In this document: piece after piece, positions 1-7,617 of the stretch
How positions within the stretch are numbered: the first letter of the stretch is position 1
Layout: each line of letters opens with the position of its first letter
Source: Pseudoalteromonas prydzensis
GTDB lineage: Bacteria; Pseudomonadota; Gammaproteobacteria; Enterobacterales; Alteromonadaceae
Assembly: GCF_001661495.1 (NCBI RefSeq)
Contig: NZ_BDDT01000015.1
Location: forward strand, 40,672 to 104,671
DNA: 64,000 nt
Direction of reading: 5' to 3'
The notes under the pieces: generated by a model
Seen by the model: the letters and a program-made list of their open reading frames with translations, nothing else
Databases searched by the model: none
What the model was told of the DNA's origin: nothing
Made by a program: the position numbers and the translations under genes

Positions 1-152
1 GTTTTTACAATCACCTGCACATCTGATAAATCGGGCAAGGCATCAACGGGGGTATTTTTTACGGCAAATAAGCCACCACCAATCAGTATTGCTGTTAATA
101 ACAAGACAAAAAACCGATTAGTAACGGACCATCGAATAACTGCTGCTATCAT
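1..152 (-). CDS. cusA: CusA-type heavy-metal RND transporter, N-terminal fragment (cut by window edge)
   Basis: Only the first 50 codons are inside the window; the rest lies before base 1. Reading the minus strand from the ATG at 152 gives an N-terminus with RWSVTNRFFVLLL, the first membrane segment, then TPVDALPDLSDVQVIVK. That phrase is diagnostic of the CusA/CzcA heavy-metal RND pumps, and this form is closest to the Cu(I)/Ag(I) CusA type. It starts 8 bp after the cusB stop, with a GGGGG ribosome-binding site between them, so it is the third gene of a cusC-cusB-cusA operon. CusA is the inner-membrane proton-driven pump of the tripartite efflux complex. Metal specificity cannot be confirmed because the methionine relay lies outside the window. 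Confidence 0.9.
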   Translation of the reverse strand, partial: MIAAVIRWSVTNRFFVLLLTAILIGGGLFAVKNTPVDALPDLSDVQVIVK

Positions 153-160
153 AATGCCCC

Positions 161-1882
161 CTAGTGACCACTGTGTGATTGCATGCTTGATTCAGCATCA
201 ATACGCTGGATGATAAACTCACCGTCTTGCACATAAAAGGTAAATGCCAATTTTTGCTGCGCTGAAAGGTGGCTTAAATCGATATTTTCAGCAAATACAA
301 AATCCATAGTTGCTGGGGCTCGATGCCATTTTTTAATAGCACCGCGACTGATATTGGCAGTGCGCTGGGTTTTATCAATACTGTTGATAGTACCGGTTAC
401 ACTCGCCATATTATCAGCTTCATTCATCATATGGGTTGAATCCATAATATGAATAGCGCTTATCATGTAGCTGTTATCGGCATTTTTGGTTAGCTCAAAG
501 TGCAAAGTTTGTCCTGCTTGTAACGCCTGAAAATCAACGCCATCGGCAACCATAAAATCCATGGTCATACTTGGCCAATCCAATTCCTTCATAGGTTCAT
601 GGCTAATATTCACCATACGATGGCCTGCCATTACACTATTCACCACACCTTTGCCCCACACGCTAGTGATAGCTTCGGGTGTTTGCATACGTTTAAAATC
701 TGAGTTTTTGCTGGATTCAGAATCCAATAAGAACTGTGCTGACGTCACCACTTCATCATCGGCTTTAACGCCCGCTAAAATAACGGCATTAAGGCTATCG
801 CTTCGGCCCAGTTCAACTGCCACAGATTTAAATCGACCTTCACCTAACGCAACTACAACGCGATCTTGGCTGCCTGTACGGATCACTGCTTCTTTAGGTA
901 CTATAAGTTGTTGCTCAGCTGCTTTGGCATGAATGCTCACTTGTGCGAACATGTTCGGTTTTAGCTGATGGTCTTGATTATTAAAGCGCAGGCGCACTCG
1001 CAGCGTACGGTTTTTGGCATCCAGAGTTGGGTAAATATAATCAACCTTGCCCCGCCAGCTTTGCCCGGCAATATAATCAAGGGTCATGGTCACCGGTAAA
1101 CCAACCTCAATCAACTGCGCTTGGCGCTCGAACACTTCGGCCTCGACCCATACTTCGTCAAGTTGGCCAATACTCATCATTGAGGTACCGGGTTTTACAT
1201 AAAAGCCTTCGCGTACATTAAGCTCATCAACCACTCCACTTTGACGCGCGTAGAAGGTAATATTTTGCATCACCTTTTTATTAGCTTGTAAGCGCTCAAC
1301 AAAACCATCCGAGACATTTAACGCCTTTAAGCGGGCTTTTGCCGCACGAATAAGCACGGGGTTATTGCGGTTTACAGCCAGTACAAACTCTTCCTGTGCG
1401 TTGACCAATTGCGGTGAATACAAGGTGTATAGCGGCTCACCTTGTTTAACTTGATCACCAGCAGCTTTAACGAAAAGTGTTTCTAACCAGCCTTCTACAC
1501 GCGGGTGAATATGCACCAGTTGATCTTGGTTATATTGTACATACCCCACTGTTTGTACTTCAGTTTGCAGTGCTTTGTGCTGCACTTTCGCGGTTCTGAC
1601 GCCAAGGTTATTGATCACTGCAGGAGATATTGTCACCGCGCCAGGGCCATCTTGGCCATTGCTTTCATCTTCTGCATACACAGGCACTAGATCCATGCCC
1701 ATTGGTGAAAGCCCAGGTGCGTCACGGCGATAATTACTATCCATAGGCGCCACCCAATATAGAGGTTTTTGCTCTGAATTAACGGTTGCCGATTCAGCAG
1801 CATCCTTTAACAAAATAAAGCCTGCCGTCGCAATTCCCGCGCCGGCTATTGCTGCAATGAGCAGTTTTAAATTAGTGTTCAT
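161..1882 (-). CDS. cusB: CusB-like periplasmic adaptor with N-terminal heavy-metal-binding domain and two C-terminal CusF-like domains
   Basis: 573 aa. Residues 5-24 are a membrane anchor or signal. Residues 41-69 form a heavy-metal-binding domain (YWVAPMD...PGLSPMGMDLVPVY). Residues about 80-400 are the membrane-fusion adaptor (barrel-sandwich, helical hairpin, beta-barrel) that links CusA to CusC. Two CusF-like OB domains follow, at about 410-481 and 493-562. The first keeps the CusF metal ligands H428, W436, M439 and M441. In the second the equivalent positions are R513, R521, A524 and M526, so it has probably lost Cu(I)/Ag(I) binding. One fused CusF domain is common in this family; a second degenerate one is less so. 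The ATG overlaps the end of cusC by 11 bp, consistent with translational coupling. A His/Met-containing tail ends the protein. Confidence 0.92.
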   Translation of the reverse strand: MNTNLKLLIAAIAGAGIATAGFILLKDAAESATVNSEQKPLYWVAPMDSNYRRDAPGLSPMGMDLVPVYAEDESNGQDGPGAVTISPAVINNLGVRTAKVQHKALQTEVQTVGYVQYNQDQLVHIHPRVEGWLETLFVKAAGDQVKQGEPLYTLYSPQLVNAQEEFVLAVNRNNPVLIRAAKARLKALNVSDGFVERLQANKKVMQNITFYARQSGVVDELNVREGFYVKPGTSMMSIGQLDEVWVEAEVFERQAQLIEVGLPVTMTLDYIAGQSWRGKVDYIYPTLDAKNRTLRVRLRFNNQDHQLKPNMFAQVSIHAKAAEQQLIVPKEAVIRTGSQDRVVVALGEGRFKSVAVELGRSDSLNAVILAGVKADDEVVTSAQFLLDSESSKNSDFKRMQTPEAITSVWGKGVVNSVMAGHRMVNISHEPMKELDWPSMTMDFMVADGVDFQALQAGQTLHFELTKNADNSYMISAIHIMDSTHMMNEADNMASVTGTINSIDKTQRTANISRGAIKKWHRAPATMDFVFAENIDLSHLSAQQKLAFTFYVQDGEFIIQRIDAESSMQSHSGH

Positions 1883-3200
1883 TATGCGCTCCTGTTAATA
1901 GCTCAGCCATCACAGCAGCATCTTTGCTACTGGCGTAATAATTCAAGCGAGCAATAATAATTTGTTGATCAATTTGGATATTCAGTGCGTCAATTTTGGC
2001 GTTCAGTTCGCTGATACGAGCACGCATTACTTCTGAAAAATCACCATCATCGCGGGTATAAGCATTTAGGGTAGCTTGCGCTTGTTCGGCCATTTGTGGC
2101 AGTAACTTTGTTTGATACAAGGCGTCACGTTGTTGCAGTCGTGAAAGCTGGCTAAACTCTTTAAAATACATGCCTTTTAGCTTTTGCAGTGCGATCAACT
2201 TCTCTGTTTTCGCTGACTCCGCCATGGCAATAGCAGCATTGACTTGTTGGTCTTGGCGATTGTCGGTAAACAGCGGTAAATCGATACTAATCCCGACTGA
2301 AAATAAATCGGCACGAGAGTCACCCATCGGCGTGTCATCACGGTAGCCATATCCCATATTCACACCAAATTGCGGTTTGTAGCTTTGTTTAGCCACGGCA
2401 ATTTCGGTTTGCTTGGCAGCAACGCTTTGCTCTATGGCAACGATTGCAGGATGCGCTATTAACAGCGGCATTAGCTGTTCAAATTTAAGCGCCGCAAAGT
2501 CAACTAATGGGCTAATATCATTGCGCTTAGCGCTGACAGGTTGAGTTAACATACTCATCGGTAGCCATTGTGACATGCGTTTTTTAGCACTTTCAAACTG
2601 CTGTTCTAGCACCACCAGTTTGTCTTCAAGGCGGGTTAATTCTAACTGGGCGCGAATAATATCTTGCTGGCGAGTTTTACCAACAGAGCTGGCATAACTT
2701 GACTCAGTAATATCAATTAATTGCGTGAACAAGGCTTTATCCTGCTCAATCAGCGCAATACTCTGCTGCGCACGATAAGCGTTGAGCCAAGATTCAATAA
2801 CAATGGTTTTAACCTGGGCAAGCCTATCGGCACGCAGCCATGGATATTGCTGCGCTGATTGCGCTAAAGCTTGCTGTTTGAGTTCTAGGCTGTCGCCACG
2901 GCTAAACATCTGGCTTACACCCACTTTTAATTGGGTCATACCCTCTTGATCGAAAGCAAAGCCATCGGTAGGTAAATTCATCAGCCCTAAGCTTAATACC
3001 GGATCAGGTAATGTACCTGCGGCTAAGCTTTGTGCTTGCACAGCAGCTTGCTGATATTTATTCGCTGTGAGCCAAGGTTCATTATCAAGAGCATAATCGA
3101 GCGCTTGTGCAAGGCTTAATTCGTTACTGTATACTGAGCTTGCTGTTGTTAGCATTAGCGCTAAAAAACTGCTTTTAAGTACTACGAAGTGATTCATCAC
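1872..3200 (-). CDS. cusC: TolC-family outer-membrane efflux protein (CusC-like)
   Basis: 442 aa with an N-terminal signal peptide of about 25 residues ending near SSVYS. The mature part starts ELSLAQALDYAL, the usual opening of the TolC/OEP fold. It has two long coiled-coil repeats rich in Gln, Ala and Leu, and a beta segment with GVNMGYGYRDD and SVGISIDLPLF, as expected for the outer-membrane barrel. It would form the outer-membrane channel of the Cus complex. No lipobox cysteine is visible, unlike E. coli CusC. It is the first gene of the cusC-cusB-cusA operon and overlaps cusB by 11 bp. The family is certain; the substrate (copper/silver rather than cobalt/zinc/cadmium) is inferred from CusB and the CusA fragment. 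Confidence 0.87.
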   Translation of the reverse strand: MMNHFVVLKSSFLALMLTTASSVYSNELSLAQALDYALDNEPWLTANKYQQAAVQAQSLAAGTLPDPVLSLGLMNLPTDGFAFDQEGMTQLKVGVSQMFSRGDSLELKQQALAQSAQQYPWLRADRLAQVKTIVIESWLNAYRAQQSIALIEQDKALFTQLIDITESSYASSVGKTRQQDIIRAQLELTRLEDKLVVLEQQFESAKKRMSQWLPMSMLTQPVSAKRNDISPLVDFAALKFEQLMPLLIAHPAIVAIEQSVAAKQTEIAVAKQSYKPQFGVNMGYGYRDDTPMGDSRADLFSVGISIDLPLFTDNRQDQQVNAAIAMAESAKTEKLIALQKLKGMYFKEFSQLSRLQQRDALYQTKLLPQMAEQAQATLNAYTRDDGDFSEVMRARISELNAKIDALNIQIDQQIIIARLNYYASSKDAAVMAELLTGAHNEH

Positions 3201-3284
3201 TTACTCCACTAAAAATTAAAAAAATGATTAATTTAGAGGCAGCAATAGGCGATTTTTAATAAAGTTTAGTAAATTTCAGACGCA

Positions 3285-3311
3285 CCTATGCTGCAATTAG
3301 GCAGACATAGG
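3285..3311. other. Inverted repeat between the Met-rich gene and cusC
   Basis: CCTATG (3285-3290) pairs with CATAGG (3306-3311), and TGC (3292-3294) pairs with GCA (3301-3303). The structure covers the stop codon of the 123-aa gene. There is no T-run behind it on either strand, so it is not a classical intrinsic terminator. It could be an mRNA-processing or attenuation hairpin between that gene and cusC. Confidence 0.4.
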
Positions 3312-3668
3312 AGGGCGATATAACGAGTTGGCTATGTAGATTTGATTTTGTGGGGTATAGAGTTGTACTTTTTCGGCACTGAGTAGCACGGCTGTAAATA
3401 AGCTATTCATACACAGCATAGAGTGCGTACTACAGGCGCTCATTGGGCAAGCGCACTCTTGGTTGTTTGTTGCGTCGTCATCGCAACAATCCATGTTCAT
3501 CATACCAGCCGACATATCATGGTGCATATCAGTAGTATCAAAAACTTGCGACTGGGGTTGGCTCATATGAGGCATTTCGCACGACATAGTTACAGACGCA
3601 ACAGCTTGACCCACTAAAGTGAGTAACAAAACTATGGCCAATAAACTCTGGTGAATACGTTGCAACAC
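3297..3668 (-). CDS. Small exported Met/His/Cys-rich protein, putative copper-binding
   Basis: 123 aa, not a family I can name with certainty. A signal peptide (hydrophobic core LLAIVLLLTLVGQAVAS) is followed by a region dense in metal-binding residues: MSCEMPHMSQ, DMHHDMSAGMMNMDCCDDD and ECACPMSACSTHSMLCM. The C-terminus ends in SLYRPPMSA. It lies 96 bp upstream of cusC on the same strand, so a periplasmic copper-binding or copper-sensing role is a reasonable inference. The start is GTG at 3668 (AAGG four bases upstream); a TTG one codon later has better spacing. The heptamer array ends 16 bp upstream of the start codon, so its promoter lies beyond the array or the gene is read through from the PqiA-like gene. 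Confidence 0.75.
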   Translation of the reverse strand: MLQRIHQSLLAIVLLLTLVGQAVASVTMSCEMPHMSQPQSQVFDTTDMHHDMSAGMMNMDCCDDDATNNQECACPMSACSTHSMLCMNSLFTAVLLSAEKVQLYTPQNQIYIANSLYRPPMSA

Positions 3669-3684
3669 AATGCCTTTTTTAAAT

Positions 3685-3813
3685 TAGGTTCTAGGTTCTA
3701 GGTTCTAGGTTCTAGGTTCTAGGTTCTAGGTTCTAGGTTCTAGGTTCTAGGTTCTAGGTTCTAGGTTCTAGGTTCTAGGTTCTAGGTTCTAGGTTCTAGG
3801 TTCTAGGTTCTAG
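3685..3813. repeat. Perfect heptanucleotide tandem array, (TAGGTTC)18 plus TAG
   Basis: 18 full perfect copies of TAGGTTC on the plus strand plus three more bases, 129 bp, with no sequence variation. It lies 36 bp past the stop of the PqiA-like gene (3850) and 16 bp before the start codon of the Met-rich gene (3668), both on the minus strand. The same heptamer occurs at 16050-16081. Perfect homogeneity suggests recent expansion or active slippage. It is not a CRISPR array because there are no spacers. Confidence 0.97.
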
Positions 3814-3849
3814 CGAAGTTTATGGTAACTTACACGCTAATACAAACGT

Positions 3850-4458
3850 TTAACTACTTTTTATATCTGTTTTTATTAAGCTGCTGGCGGCGATGGCAAA
3901 TAAACAATAGCCGGTGAAATACCAAAAACCAACACCCAGTTCAGCGTGCATGTTGATCAATTCCCCCATTTGGCCATCGGCATTACCCGCAAGATAAACC
4001 ACAATTAAGGCAATCACAAATACATCTACCATGCTCCACTTAGTTACACCTTGTATTACTTGACCGAGCATGTGCTTAAATTTATTCACCGGTAAAAAAA
4101 TATAGAGCAATTGCATCAATAGTTTTAAGGTTGGTATCACGATCGAGAAAAATGCCACTAATGCTGCGACTAAGTAATTTTTGTTATCAGCCAGTTCATT
4201 AACCGTACCCCAAATACTCCTCGTTTTTTGGTAAGCGTTAATTTCACCTTCCAATTTATCAAGCCCCAACATACTAGATGCCATCATCAGCATATTGCGG
4301 GTATTACGGTCACCTTCGTCTGCCAGCATTTCAATGCCTGTTTGTGCTAGTTTTGATTTATCTATTTTACCTTCTAAAGTTAACACTGGCTGGGTAACCC
4401 CAGGTAACAATAGCGCAAGCGCAATTAAAATTGTGATGATAGGCAGTACTAAACGCAT
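3850..4458 (-). CDS. Paraquat-inducible protein A (PqiA)-family inner-membrane protein
   Basis: 202 aa. One PqiA-type unit: a membrane segment at residues 4-23, a periplasmic loop of about 65 residues, a second segment (LVAALVAFFSIVIPTLKLLMQLLYIFL), then KWSMVDVFVIALIVVYLAG, the most recognisable phrase of the family, and a last segment near residues 177-196. E. coli PqiA has two such units and works with the MCE protein PqiB in lipid transport between membranes. Here there is a single unit and no MCE gene next to it. It lacks the cysteine motif of the full-length PqiA N-terminal domain. Its stop is followed by the heptamer array. Confidence 0.8.
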   Translation of the reverse strand: MRLVLPIITILIALALLLPGVTQPVLTLEGKIDKSKLAQTGIEMLADEGDRNTRNMLMMASSMLGLDKLEGEINAYQKTRSIWGTVNELADNKNYLVAALVAFFSIVIPTLKLLMQLLYIFLPVNKFKHMLGQVIQGVTKWSMVDVFVIALIVVYLAGNADGQMGELINMHAELGVGFWYFTGYCLFAIAASSLIKTDIKSS

Positions 4459-4506
4459 AATAAATCTTTAAAATAATATGGCTGATGGCGCATCATACTC
4501 AAGCTA

Positions 4507-5781
4507 TTACGCTTGTTCAATAATTGAGGCTAAAACGTCATCTCCATACTGACGCGCTGCAAACATAGCGTTATAGACGATATCAATTTCAGAAGCAGGA
4601 CGAATGGTCTCTAATAATTTAATCGCTAACGGCCAGTTATCTTCTTCCACTGCTCGAGCTAGTTGTAACGTAGCACCTAGCATGCCGTTAAAGTTAAGCA
4701 GTGCGCTGGATAAATCATCCCCTAAGCAAAACTCTTTTGCGATAACATCAAGCCCCATATTTAAAATGGCATCGAGCACCGACATTAAACCAACTAAATA
4801 GCCTCGCTCAGCCATTTCTTTCCCACCAGGCTCTAGCATCAACAGCATAAATTGCGCACGAATTAAACCTAATTTAGTCAATTCACTGGGTTTATCAACA
4901 CCTAGCTCACTCAACGCGAGCACTCGCACAAATTGACGGATGGTATTTTCACCTAAGTAAATAACCGCTTGGGAAATAGAACTAATAACGAAGTCTGGGT
5001 TTTTAGAGCGAGCATTAACCAGCTTAAGAATACGAGCAGTTAATCCTACATCCTTTGCAACACGTTGATGTACTTCGTCAAAATTCAAATCCGGGCGAGA
5101 TGTACAACGTAATAGATCAAAAACAGCTAATTTTGATGGTTCAACATTGTGATAGCTGAGCATTTCAGGTCGTGCAAAAAAGAAGCCTTGAAAGTAATCG
5201 CAGCCTGCGTTTTTTAAAATCATGAATTGTTCATGGGTTTCAATACGTTCAACTATAATTTTTACATCAGGAAAACGACGCTTTAGCTTTTTTAATAGCA
5301 TATTGGTTTTAATGATTGGCTCTTCAACTTCAAGCTTAATATAGTCAACTAGGCTTAATAATGGCTCCCACTTTTCATCGCCATCGTAATCATCAAGAGC
5401 AAAAATGTAGCCCTCTTTTTTTAATGCGCGTACACGCCTTGTTACTTCCTCTATGTTATCGGCTCTTTCCACAATTTCAATTACGGCACTGTTTGGTTGC
5501 AATAATTTAGGAAAATCTTCTAATAACGCATCTGAAGAAAGATTGATAAAGGCACATTGATTAGCGGTAAGTTTATCGATACCAATAAGCATTAAAGCGT
5601 TAAAAAACAATCGCCCTGTAGCTTGACCATCCGTTGTGCCAACAGGGAATACGTTATTAATCGAATCTCGATAAAGCAATTCGTACGCATAAACGCCTGT
5701 TTCAGCATTAAAAATAGGCTGCCTTGCTATATATTGAGTTACAAGGTCTGGCACATTGGCTGTAACCTGCGTATTTAGCAT
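4507..5781 (-). CDS. EAL-HDOD two-domain signalling protein (YuxH/CdgJ-like)
   Basis: 424 aa. Residues about 15-210 are an EAL-type domain: YARQPIF and YAYELLYRD (ELL in place of EAL), FINLSSD, IEIVERAD, ALDDYDGD, YIKLEVEE, VERIETHEQF and YFQGFFFARPE. Most acidic, Asn, Lys and Gln positions used by c-di-GMP phosphodiesterases are present, but the loop-6 motif DDFGTG has become DDYDGD, so catalysis is uncertain. Residues about 215-400 are an HDOD domain (LKLVNARSKNP, ISSISQAVIYLG). Proteins of this architecture regulate motility and biofilm in related marine bacteria, often without measurable phosphodiesterase activity. It is cytoplasmic with no membrane segment, and appears to be transcribed alone. 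Confidence 0.85.
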   Translation of the reverse strand: MLNTQVTANVPDLVTQYIARQPIFNAETGVYAYELLYRDSINNVFPVGTTDGQATGRLFFNALMLIGIDKLTANQCAFINLSSDALLEDFPKLLQPNSAVIEIVERADNIEEVTRRVRALKKEGYIFALDDYDGDEKWEPLLSLVDYIKLEVEEPIIKTNMLLKKLKRRFPDVKIIVERIETHEQFMILKNAGCDYFQGFFFARPEMLSYHNVEPSKLAVFDLLRCTSRPDLNFDEVHQRVAKDVGLTARILKLVNARSKNPDFVISSISQAVIYLGENTIRQFVRVLALSELGVDKPSELTKLGLIRAQFMLLMLEPGGKEMAERGYLVGLMSVLDAILNMGLDVIAKEFCLGDDLSSALLNFNGMLGATLQLARAVEEDNWPLAIKLLETIRPASEIDIVYNAMFAARQYGDDVLASIIEQA

Positions 5782-5970
5782 ATTATATCCTGCTAATAAT
5801 TTTAGCGACTCATGCCAGCTAAATGGTTGTTATTATATCGACTCAGTATAGTTAAATTTTTTCAGCTTGCCTAAACTTAAACTTGAAGCAATAAAGCCCA
5901 TTTTTCTAAATCGAGTAAAATCACCTTCATCTAAAATAACCGATATACCCACACATAAATAATGGATATG

Positions 5971-5999
5971 TTCTAATTTGCTCTACAATTGAGTATAAT
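5971..5999 (+). promoter_or_regulatory. Candidate sigma-70 promoter for the PhnA-like gene
   Basis: A perfect TATAAT at 5994-5999 is preceded, 17 bp upstream, by TTCTAA (5971-5976), a weak -35 box. Transcription would start near 6006, giving a leader of about 35 nt for the gene at 6041. Confidence 0.5.
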
Positions 6000-6040
6000 A
6001 GCGGCTTACCTTTGAGTTTACCTCCCAAATAGAGCCAGAT

Positions 6041-6607
6041 ATGAGCATAGAACAAGCCTTAGTTGAACGCAGTAATAACCAATGTGAGTTATGCGCTGCT
6101 ACTGAAAACCTTTCTGTATACGAAGTGCCGCCGGTCACTGAAGCTCATTCAGATAAATGCATTTATACCTGCCAAATCTGTAAAGACCAAGTTGAAAGCA
6201 ACACGGATATTACGCCAATTCATTGGCATTGTTTAAACGACAGCATGTGGAGTCAAACACCTGCTGTGCAAGTGGTTGCTTATAGAATGCTAACCCGTTT
6301 AGCTGTTGATAATGGCTGGGCACAAGATGCTCTTGATATGATCTATCTTGAAGAAGATACATTAGCATGGGCTAAAAAAGCACTTGCTGAAAATGATGAT
6401 ATCAAACATATTGATAGCAATGGCGTAGTGCTACAAGCTGGCGATACCGTCACGCTAATTAAAGATTTAGATGTTAAAGGTAGTAGCTTAACCGCTAAAC
6501 GAGGTACTGCTGTTCGTAACATTGGTTTAACCAGCAATCCTGAACATATCGAAGGGCGTGTTGATGGTCAGCGCATTGTTATTTTAACAAAGTTTGTAAA
6601 GAAATAA
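6041..6607 (+). CDS. PhnA/YjdM-family zinc-ribbon protein
   Basis: 188 aa. Residues 12-75 contain paired cysteines, CELCAATENL and CQICKDQ, as in the N-terminal zinc ribbon of PhnA-like proteins, then PIHWHCLNDSMW. The C-terminal part has the KOW/SH3-like PhnA domain (SNGVVLQAGDTVTLIKDLDVKGSS, described here by its start, about residue 126; then LTAKRGTAVRNI and GRVDGQRIVILTKFVKK). It is longer than E. coli YjdM (111 aa) because of the middle insertion, as in Vibrio and Shewanella homologues. Despite the historic name there is no phosphonate gene nearby; its biochemical role is not established. It is a monocistronic unit bounded by a promoter and a hairpin terminator. Confidence 0.82.
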   Translation: MSIEQALVERSNNQCELCAATENLSVYEVPPVTEAHSDKCIYTCQICKDQVESNTDITPIHWHCLNDSMWSQTPAVQVVAYRMLTRLAVDNGWAQDALDMIYLEEDTLAWAKKALAENDDIKHIDSNGVVLQAGDTVTLIKDLDVKGSSLTAKRGTAVRNIGLTSNPEHIEGRVDGQRIVILTKFVKK

Positions 6608-6623
6608 GCGAATATTTGTATTG

Positions 6624-6647
6624 AAAAGGTGCCTAAAAGCACCTTTT
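6624..6647 (+). terminator. Rho-independent terminator after the PhnA-like gene
   Basis: AAAAGGTGC (6624-6632), loop CTAAAA, GCACCTTTT (6639-6647). The stem is perfect and ends in a short T-run, 17 bp past the stop. Confidence 0.85.
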
Positions 6648-6752
6648 ATGCTGATCTAATAGCTAAGCTAATTAAGCTATGATTAAGTAACTACGCCGTA
6701 AACTTGTAGCAATTAAGAGTCCACCGATTTAATTCACATCAAGGAATAAGCC

Positions 6753-7565
6753 ATGCTATTACATAAACCACATGCAATGTTAAAATCGATTGTTGGTATT
6801 AGTCTATTAGCCAGCAGTGCTGTTGTGCTTTCAGGATGCCAAACTCAACCTGAAGCAACTGAACAAACTACTGAAGATGCAGCTATGGCCACTTTAACAA
6901 CACAAGTTACCTACCTTGATCGCAGTATGCTACGCCCAGGCTCACAACTAACAGTGACGCTTGCTGACGTATCAAAAATGGATGCTAAAGCTGAAGTGAT
7001 CAGCCAGCAAACTGTCGATATTAATGGTGCACCACCTTACACGGTAGAGCTTAGCTACGACGCGAGCAAAATGGATCAACGCCATCGTTACAGTGTAATC
7101 GCACGGATCACTAATCAAGACCAGCTGATTTATGTTAGCACTACCTATAACAACCCTTTTGAGCAATCAGCACAAGCTGCACCTTATGAAGTAGTCGTGT
7201 CAAAGGTTGCACCACAAAAGCCAGATGTTGATTTAGTAAATACATATTTTAAAGCCATTACTTTAAATGGCGAGAAAGTAACCGTAGAAACAAAAGAACC
7301 ATTTATACAGTTTAGCGCTGATAACAAAAGTCATGGCTTTTTAGGCTGTAATAACTTTACTGGCAGCTATCAGGTAAATCAGCAATCACTTACATTTAGC
7401 CCGCAAGCCAGCACAAAGAAAATGTGTTTTAAAGGTATGGAACAAGAAGCGGCAATGTCAGCTGTGTTGCAAAATACTGCCAAGTGGGAAATTAAAGGTG
7501 AATTACTCAGCTTAAAAGATCAGCAAGGCAATGAACTGGCTACTTTTAAAGCCACTTACTTTTAA
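6753..7565 (+). CDS. Lipoprotein with YbaY-like and META (HslJ-like) domains
   Basis: 270 aa. The lipobox VVLSGC puts the lipidated cysteine at about residue 29. Residues about 44-150 match the YbaY-type domain (ATLTTQVTYLDRSML, ...PGSQLTVTLADVS, APPYTVELSYD, RYSVIARI). Residues about 160-270 match the META/HslJ domain (FIQFSADNKSHGFLGCNNFTG split here at about residues 188-207; then FSPQASTKKMCF and MEQEAAMSAVL). META proteins are linked to envelope stress or novobiocin resistance in E. coli, but the molecular function is unknown. The start is set by AAGGAA eight bases before the ATG at 6753. It would be anchored in the outer membrane. Confidence 0.85.
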   Translation: MLLHKPHAMLKSIVGISLLASSAVVLSGCQTQPEATEQTTEDAAMATLTTQVTYLDRSMLRPGSQLTVTLADVSKMDAKAEVISQQTVDINGAPPYTVELSYDASKMDQRHRYSVIARITNQDQLIYVSTTYNNPFEQSAQAAPYEVVVSKVAPQKPDVDLVNTYFKAITLNGEKVTVETKEPFIQFSADNKSHGFLGCNNFTGSYQVNQQSLTFSPQASTKKMCFKGMEQEAAMSAVLQNTAKWEIKGELLSLKDQQGNELATFKATYF

Positions 7566-7587
7566 ATTAAAGCGCTGAAAAATAAAT

Positions 7588-7614
7588 AAAACGCCCAGCT
7601 CTGCTGGGCGTTTT
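7588..7614. terminator. Bidirectional terminator between the YbaY/META gene and rlmJ
   Basis: AAAACGCCCAGC (7588-7599), loop TCT, GCTGGGCGTTTT (7603-7614). A-rich and T-rich flanks allow termination in both directions for the convergent genes. Confidence 0.92.
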
Positions 7615-7617
7615 AGG

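Noticed and set aside
3685..3813. CRISPR array
   Set aside because: The 7-bp units touch each other with no spacers, and no cas genes are nearby.
5882..5901. CTTGAA followed by CCCAT, like a sigma-32 promoter
   Set aside because: The spacer is only 9 bp, too short for sigma-32, and no heat-shock gene follows.
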